Shown one piece after another: positions 59,014-64,000 of a stretch of DNA of 64,000 bases. The stretch lies in contig NW_024466004.1 in NCBI RefSeq assembly GCF_017591425.1, forward strand, positions 34,846,501-34,910,500. Direction: 5' to 3'. Each line of letters begins with the position of its first letter. Within the stretch, counting starts at the first letter, position 1. The notes under the pieces were generated by a model. It saw only the letters and a list, made by a program, of their open reading frames with translations, was not told the origin of the DNA and searched no databases. This stretch comes from Ochotona curzoniae (lineage: Eukaryota > Chordata > Mammalia > Lagomorpha > Ochotonidae). The translations under genes and the position numbers were made by a program.

Positions 59014-59345
59014 GGGCCCGGCGCAGTGGCCTAGAGGCTAAAGTCCTCGCCTTGAGAGCGCCAGGATCCCAAATGGGCATAAGTTCTAATCCCAGCAGTG
59101 CCTCTTCCCATCCAGCTCCCTGCTTGTGGCATGGAAGGGCGGTTGAGGATGGCCCAAAGCCTTGGGACCCTGCACCCACGTGGGAGACCTGGAGGAGATT
59201 CCTCGTTCCTGGCTTCGGATTGGTGTAGCACCGGCCAATGTGGTCACTTGGGGAATGAATCATCGAACGGAAGATCTGCCTCTTTGTCTCTCCGCCTCTC
59301 TGTATATCTGACTTTGTGATAAAAATAAAATAAATCTTTTAAAAA
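59014..59345 (+). repeat. Youngest CSINE, exact target-site duplication
   Basis: Full-length plus-strand C-repeat starting GGGCCCGGCGCAGTGGCC with intact CpGs and ending AAAATAAATCTTTTAAAAAA. AAGATATACTACTT flanks it identically on both sides (58999-59012 and 59346-59359). It is closest to the presumed active consensus of all copies in the window. Confidence 0.98.
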
Positions 59346-59361
59346 AAGATATACTACTTCA

Positions 59362-59799
59362 ATGAAAACAAAAGCAAGGTCAAAGCTTGCTTGGCAACAC
59401 TAAACTTGTATGCAAGTCTTAGAGTGAGCCAGGTGTCACCAGGTCACTCCATCCTTCTTTTTTTGGCACTCATCAAGACAAGTGATTTTTTCCCCCAACA
59501 TGGTTAGTGTCAGGGTTTGCTTCCATAGTTCACATGAATGAAAAACATGAGAAGCATGTTAGTGTTATTCTAGTTATCTGGGAGACTGGCCAAAAACGGG
59601 GACTCTCCTGCAGCTTTATCATTGCCTTCTGTGTACTCATCCAGTTTGTAAATAATTCACATCCTGAGCCAACATGAGAAAACTACGTCAGACAAATAGG
59701 TATGATAATAGCTAACAACCAAGAGGCACATGGTTCTCGTCAGGAAGGAACAAAGGTTTTTTTTTTTTTTTTCCTTATGTTTGATTTGCTCTTCCTTGC
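59362..59799. other. Unclassified DNA
   Basis: No gene or confident repeat; poly-T of about 16 bases at 59757-59772. Confidence 0.5.
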
Positions 59800-59925
59800 A
59801 AACTCATGACATAAGTGCTATTATATTCTCATTTTACATATGACAGTTGAAGTCAGAGTTACACAAGCGAAACAGTACAGAGCCCTGGACTCCAAAGTCC
59901 AAGATTTTAACCAAAATGTATATAC
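59800..59925 (-). repeat. MIR fragment
   Basis: TATTATATTCTCATTTTACATATGACAGTTGAAGTCAGAG matches (in parts) the reversed MIR core CATTTTACAGATGAGGAAACTGAGGC. Confidence 0.65.
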
Positions 59926-60502
59926 TTACGATAAAGCAAGAGTGAGTCAGCAGTTAAGGATTGCACAAAAGGGTGGAGAGAAAGATACGGAATGTAGGTA
60001 AACTTTAACAGGGAACTGTTTACAAAGATAGAACTGGAGCATTAGAAAGAGTCTAAATGTACAATCAAAGAGAGCTTGGACACAGGCGTGGTGGTGGTGG
60101 CAGAGGGAGGCACATGATTTGGAGTACAGTGGGATCTGAAAAGGGTGTTCTGTTCTGTTAGCTTCCCTCTCCCCTTCTCTTACTCTGATCTCTGTCTGCT
60201 AGCACACATTCAGATGCATACACTGTGCGGCAGTTTGTACATTTGAAGCATATGTGATTTTTTTTTTCTGTTTCACCTGGAGCTGTCTGACATGTGTCAC
60301 AGTAGGACAATATAAAAGTACAAATAGTGCTTATACATGGGACAGGGACTTTGCCCTCCACAATATATCAGGGTTATATAAGGGTGGATGTGGGTTCCAA
60401 CAGTCTGTTTACTGAGTCTTCTGATTCTCCTGTGAATAGAATCTTATCATCTCTTCTCACAGATAATTTGACTACCTCATTTCTGATTTTGTTTCCTTTA
60501 TT

Positions 60503-60727
60503 TTATTTTTCTTCCCTAATAGCACTAGCAAGAACTTCCAATACTACAGTGGATAGCTGTGGTGAAAGTGGGCATCCTTGTTTAGCTCCAAATCTTAGTG
60601 AAAAAGCTTCCAGTCTTTTCCCATTTAGTATGATGCTGGCATTGGGTTTTTCATATATTGCTTTGATTGTATTATAGAATGTTCCTTCTGTGCCTATCTT
60701 ACTTGGAATTTTAGCATAAAGAGGCAC
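60503..60727 (-). pseudogene. L1 ORF2 RT-domain fragment (inverted)
   Basis: A 74-residue frame with [40 protein letters not shown] and QGCPLSPQLSTVVLEVLASA, the conserved RT motif B region (QGCPLSP) of L1. It lies in the inverted half; the YADD-encoding region just beyond it is decayed. Non-functional. Confidence 0.93.
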
Positions 60728-61353
60728 TGTATTTTATCAAATGACTTAATGCATCTAATGAGATAATCATATGAATTTTAGTCTTTAATTTTTTGGCATG
60801 GTGTGTCACATTTATTGATTTGAATATATTAAAATATCCCTACATGCCAGGGATGAATCCCACCTGTTCTGGATGAAGGATCTGACTGATATACTGTTGG
60901 ATCATGTTAGCTAATATTTTTTTTGAGATTTTTTTACATGTGTGTTCGTCAGGAATATCAGTGTATAGTTCTCTTTCTCTGTTGTGTCTCAATCTGGGCT
61001 TTGGTATTATGGTAATGTTGGCTACATAGAAGGAGATAGAAAGGATTGCCTCCTTTTTTATTCTTTTTAACAGCTTGTGAAGGATTGCGGTAAGTTCTTC
61101 CTGGAATGCTCAGTAGAATGCAGCATTGAAGACATCAGGCCATTAATGAACATAAATTGATGGCCCTGGTATACATAAATAACTCCATGGCTAAGAAAGA
61201 ACTTGTAAGTACCATTCCCATTATAATAGTGCAGAGGAATCAAACACTTGGAATAAATCTAACCAAAGATATGGACAACTTCTATGTTGAAAACAATCCA
61301 TTAAAATAAAAAGAAGAAAGAAATAGAAGAAGACATTAAAAGATGGAGAAACC

Positions 61354-61691
61354 TAGCGCCCAATGCAGTAGCCTAGTGTCTAAATACTCGCCTTGTATGT
61401 CCTGGGATCCCATATGGGAACCAGTTCATGTCCTAACTGCTCCACTTCCCATGCAACTCCCTGCTTGTGGCCTGGGAAAGCAGTAAAAGATGGCCCAAAG
61501 CCTTGGGACCCTACACTTATATGGGAGGCCCAGAAGAAGCTCCTGGCTCCTGACTTTGGATCAGCTCAGCTTAGCTCAGTCTCGGCCATTGCAGCCACTT
61601 GGGGAGTGAACCAGCAAATTAAAGCTTTTTCTGTCTCTCCTTCTTTGTTTAAATCTGCCTTTCCAATAAAAATAAGCAGATCTTAAAAAAA
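61354..61691 (+). repeat. CSINE inserted in L1
   Basis: Full-length plus-strand C-repeat, TAGCGCCCAATGCAGTAGCC to AATAAGCAGATCTTAAAAAAA, inside the twin-primed L1. Flanks AGATGGAGAAACC (61341-61353) and AGATGAAGAAACC (61695-61707) are the target-site duplication. Confidence 0.96.
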
Positions 61692-62738
61692 GGAAGATGA
61701 AGAAACCTACCCAGATTTCTGGATTGCCAGAATTAACATTACCAAAATGTCCTATTACCAAAAGTCATATACAGATTTGATGCAATTCCAATCAAAATCA
61801 GAAAACCATTCTTCTCAGAACTGGAAAAGGATGATTAAAAAATTCATCTGGAAACACAAGAAAGTACAAATGGCCAAAACTATCCTGAAGAACAAAATTA
61901 AAGCTTGAAGAATCACAAAAACAGACCACAAAACACAGTACAGGGGTATTCGAAACAGTCTGGTACTCATATAGAAATGAGAAGAAGGTCACTGGAGTAC
62001 AATAGAAATCCATAAGTCAGCCCACACATGTACAGCCAACTACTTTTCAACAACAAAACTGAAAATAATTCAGGAGCAGAGTTCAATCTCTTCAACAAAT
62101 GCTTTTGAAACAATTGGATTACAGCCTGCCGAAGTAAAAAGCAAGACCCCCACGTGTAATCTTATACAAAAATTAGCTCTAAATGGATCAATAACCTTTA
62201 TCTGCACCCAGAAACCACAAAACTGTAAGAGCAAAACATGGAATGCAATCCACCAGATACAGGCATTGGTGAAGACCTTTTAGAAAAATCACCAAAAGCA
62301 CAGGCAGTCCAGGACAAAATAAACAAACGGGACCATATGAAACTGAGCAGCTTCTTTACATAAAGGAATTGATCAAAAAAGTGAAGAAGCAATCAACATA
62401 ACAGGAGAAAATCTTTACACATTACACAACCAAGAGGAAACCAATATCCAGGATTTACGAAGAATTTCAAAAACTGAACAACAGAAAAATGAACAATCCT
62501 GTGAAGAAATGGGAAAAGGAAATGAAAAGATAGTTTTCAAAAGAAAAAATTCAAATGGCTAATACACCTATGAAAAAAATATCAGTTTCCCTAGCTATTA
62601 GGAAAATATAAATGAAAACCACATTGAGGTTCGACCAAACTGCATTGAGTTTCTCTATTAACAGCATCTACTGGCATGTATATGAGAAGAAAGGCACCCA
62701 CTCCACTGTTAGTGGGAGTGTAGGCAAGTGTAGTCACT

Positions 62739-63060
62739 ATGGAAATCAGTATGGAGAATGCTAAGCCAATGGAAAATGACCTACCATATGATCCAAGTAT
62801 CCTACTCCTGGAAATATATCCAAAGGAAATGAAATCTGCATATGAGAAAGAGACCTGTAACCCTATATTTATAGCAGCACAAGCAACAATAGTGATATCA
62901 GAAACAACCCAGATGCCCATCAAAAGAGGAATAGATAAAGGAGATCTGGTATATCTACTCCATGTAATATTGCTCAGCCATTAAAAAGAATGAAAATCTA
63001 CCATTTGCTACAAAATGGTCCCAACTGGAGACTAATATGATCAGTGAAATAAACCAATCC
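62739..63060 (+). pseudogene. L1 ORF2 C-terminal fragment
   Basis: A frame with DLPYDPSILLLEIYPKEMKSAYEKE and PIFIAAQATIVISETTQMPIKRG, the conserved near-C-terminal part of L1 ORF2. The remaining codons continue in other frames to about 63060. Broken by stops. Confidence 0.9.
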
Positions 63061-63120
63061 CAAAAGAACAAATATCATATGTTTTTGCTGATATAAGGTG
63101 ACCTCCATGCAAAATGCAAG

Positions 63121-63170
63121 GTAGATAGATATATAGGCAAACATATATATAGATACAATATAGTAGATGA
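63121..63170. repeat. ATAG/TA-rich simple repeat
   Basis: GTAGATAGATATATAGGC and ATATATATAGATAC units within the L1 3'UTR. Confidence 0.7.
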
Positions 63171-63487
63171 ACCATATAATGGAGACTAGCATACCAGGCA
63201 GTGAACATATGTTAAGTATATATTTCTACTCCCAAATATAAGGAGGATTCCCAATGAAATGTTAAATATGCTTTGATAATAGATTACTAGACTTTCTACC
63301 TTTGTCTGTACCTACAATGTCAACATACTCTTAAACAGCAAAATTTTGGACTTCTGATTGTTGCTGAAGGACTATACTATTGTAATGATGTTGAGGAAAA
63401 TCGTGAGGGACAGGTATGGGATGTGAAGAGGGTATTCCTTGAGTCTATAGAACTGTATCATGAAAAATAATACTAATAATACACTAA

Positions 63488-63702
63488 GTTAATGAAAAGG
63501 ATGGGTTTGATGTATTCTATACATCTCTCTCCAAGGGGGAAAAATATAAAGAAATCAGTTATGACTCATCCCAACCTACAGGAGGCTCAGAGCAAAGAGT
63601 TGGTGTGCTGTGCTGTGCTCTGTTCTGGGCTCTGCAGGAATGATTTCTATCACTAAGATTTATGCAAATAAATAGAACCTCTCCACACTTCCAATGTCAT
63701 CC
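63488..63702. other. Unclassified DNA
   Basis: No gene; contains a short TGCTGTGCTGTGCTCTG run at about 63607-63623. Confidence 0.5.
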
Positions 63703-64000
63703 TGTAATGGTTAATTTTATGTGTCAACTTGGCTGGGCCACAGTACTTAGATATTTGGCAAAGTGCTATTCCAGATGATTCTGTGAAGGCATTTTTTAAT
63801 AAGACATTAACAATTTAACCAGCAGACTGAGTAAAACAGATAACCCTCCATAATGGGAGTGGATGCCATCCAAGCAGCTGAAGGCTTTAGAGGGAGAAAA
63901 GACTGACCTCTGTGAAGAAGAGGGATTCTGCCAGCAGACTGTTTTTGCCTTCCAACAACAAGGCTTCCCAGGGTTTCTAGCCTGCTGACCTATCTAGCAG
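63703..64000 (+). mobile_element. MaLR-like LTR, cut by window end
   Basis: Starts TGTAATGGTTAATTTTATGTGTCAACTTGG (in parts), then GGGCCACAGTACTTAGATATTTGG, AGACTGAGTAAAACAGATAACCC, AGCTGAAGGCTTTAGAGGG and GGATTCTGCCAGCAGACTG, in the order of a widespread ancient mammalian LTR-type repeat with a TG start. The 3' end lies beyond the window. I associate it with the MaLR class but the name is uncertain. Confidence 0.6.

Larger units (their letters stand above)
60395..63487 (+). mobile_element. Twin-primed (5'-inverted) L1
   Basis: Left part 60395-61141 is L1 ORF2 on the minus strand, from before the RT catalytic region to the segment encoding the end of the RT. The right part, 61142-63487, is on the plus strand and starts with ATTAATGAACATAAATTGATGGCC, which in ORF2 lies only some 30-40 bases downstream of the last base of the inverted part (GACTGTTGGAAC). 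So the two halves are adjacent in L1 coordinates but opposite in orientation, the hallmark of twin priming. The 3' half reaches the 3'UTR and tail (ACTGTATCATGAAAAATAATACTAATAATA). A CSINE interrupts it at 61354. Confidence 0.9.

Overview
This is mammalian genomic DNA, almost certainly from a lagomorph, and it looks intergenic or intronic. The main evidence is about 29 copies or fragments of the lagomorph C-repeat (CSINE), a tRNA-derived SINE with A/B boxes and a tail in AATAAATAAATCTT plus poly-A. The youngest copies carry a sequence variant that I associate from memory with pika (Ochotona) rather than rabbit, so Ochotona is my preferred genus; that part is an inference. I found no protein-coding exon, no functional RNA gene and no operon-like structure. 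The longer reading frames are fragments of LINE-1 (L1) or antisense and SINE-internal frames.

Layout. 1-2.5 kb: SINE fragments and unclassified AT-rich DNA. 2.56-5.78 kb: a minus-strand L1 3' end, flanked by a probable target-site duplication, interrupted by a 2.55-kb GC-rich composite retroposon with its own target-site duplication. This insert is the most unusual object in the window. 6-32 kb: CSINEs of several ages, old MIR/L2 fragments, MaLR-like LTRs and an ancient mammal-wide repeat in three copies, in otherwise unclassified DNA. 32.40-33.03 kb: a complete-looking non-autonomous Tigger-type DNA transposon. 33-36 kb and 21-23 kb: long repeat-poor stretches that could hold conserved non-coding elements. 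37.6-37.9 kb: an L1 3'UTR. 42.7-44.8 kb: an L1 ORF2 fragment (reverse transcriptase to C-terminus) fused to a 5'-truncated CSINE. 47.5-51.9 kb: an L1 with a 5'UTR of tandem units, ORF1, the ORF2 endonuclease, a large internal deletion and two successive ORF2 3' ends. 52.0-52.4 and 55.8-56.3 kb: much older L1M 3' ends. 60.4-63.5 kb: an L1 with a classic 5' inversion (twin priming), itself hit by a CSINE. 63.7-64.0 kb: an LTR running off the end.

The features have no shared pathway; they record waves of retrotransposition. L1 supplied the machinery (endonuclease, reverse transcriptase) that also mobilised the CSINEs and probably the composite retroposon, as the poly-A tails and 10-20-bp target-site duplications indicate. 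All L1 reading frames here are broken, so none looks active. Family names of ancient repeats rest on pattern recognition without a database search, and boundaries of old copies are accurate only to about 10-30 bases.
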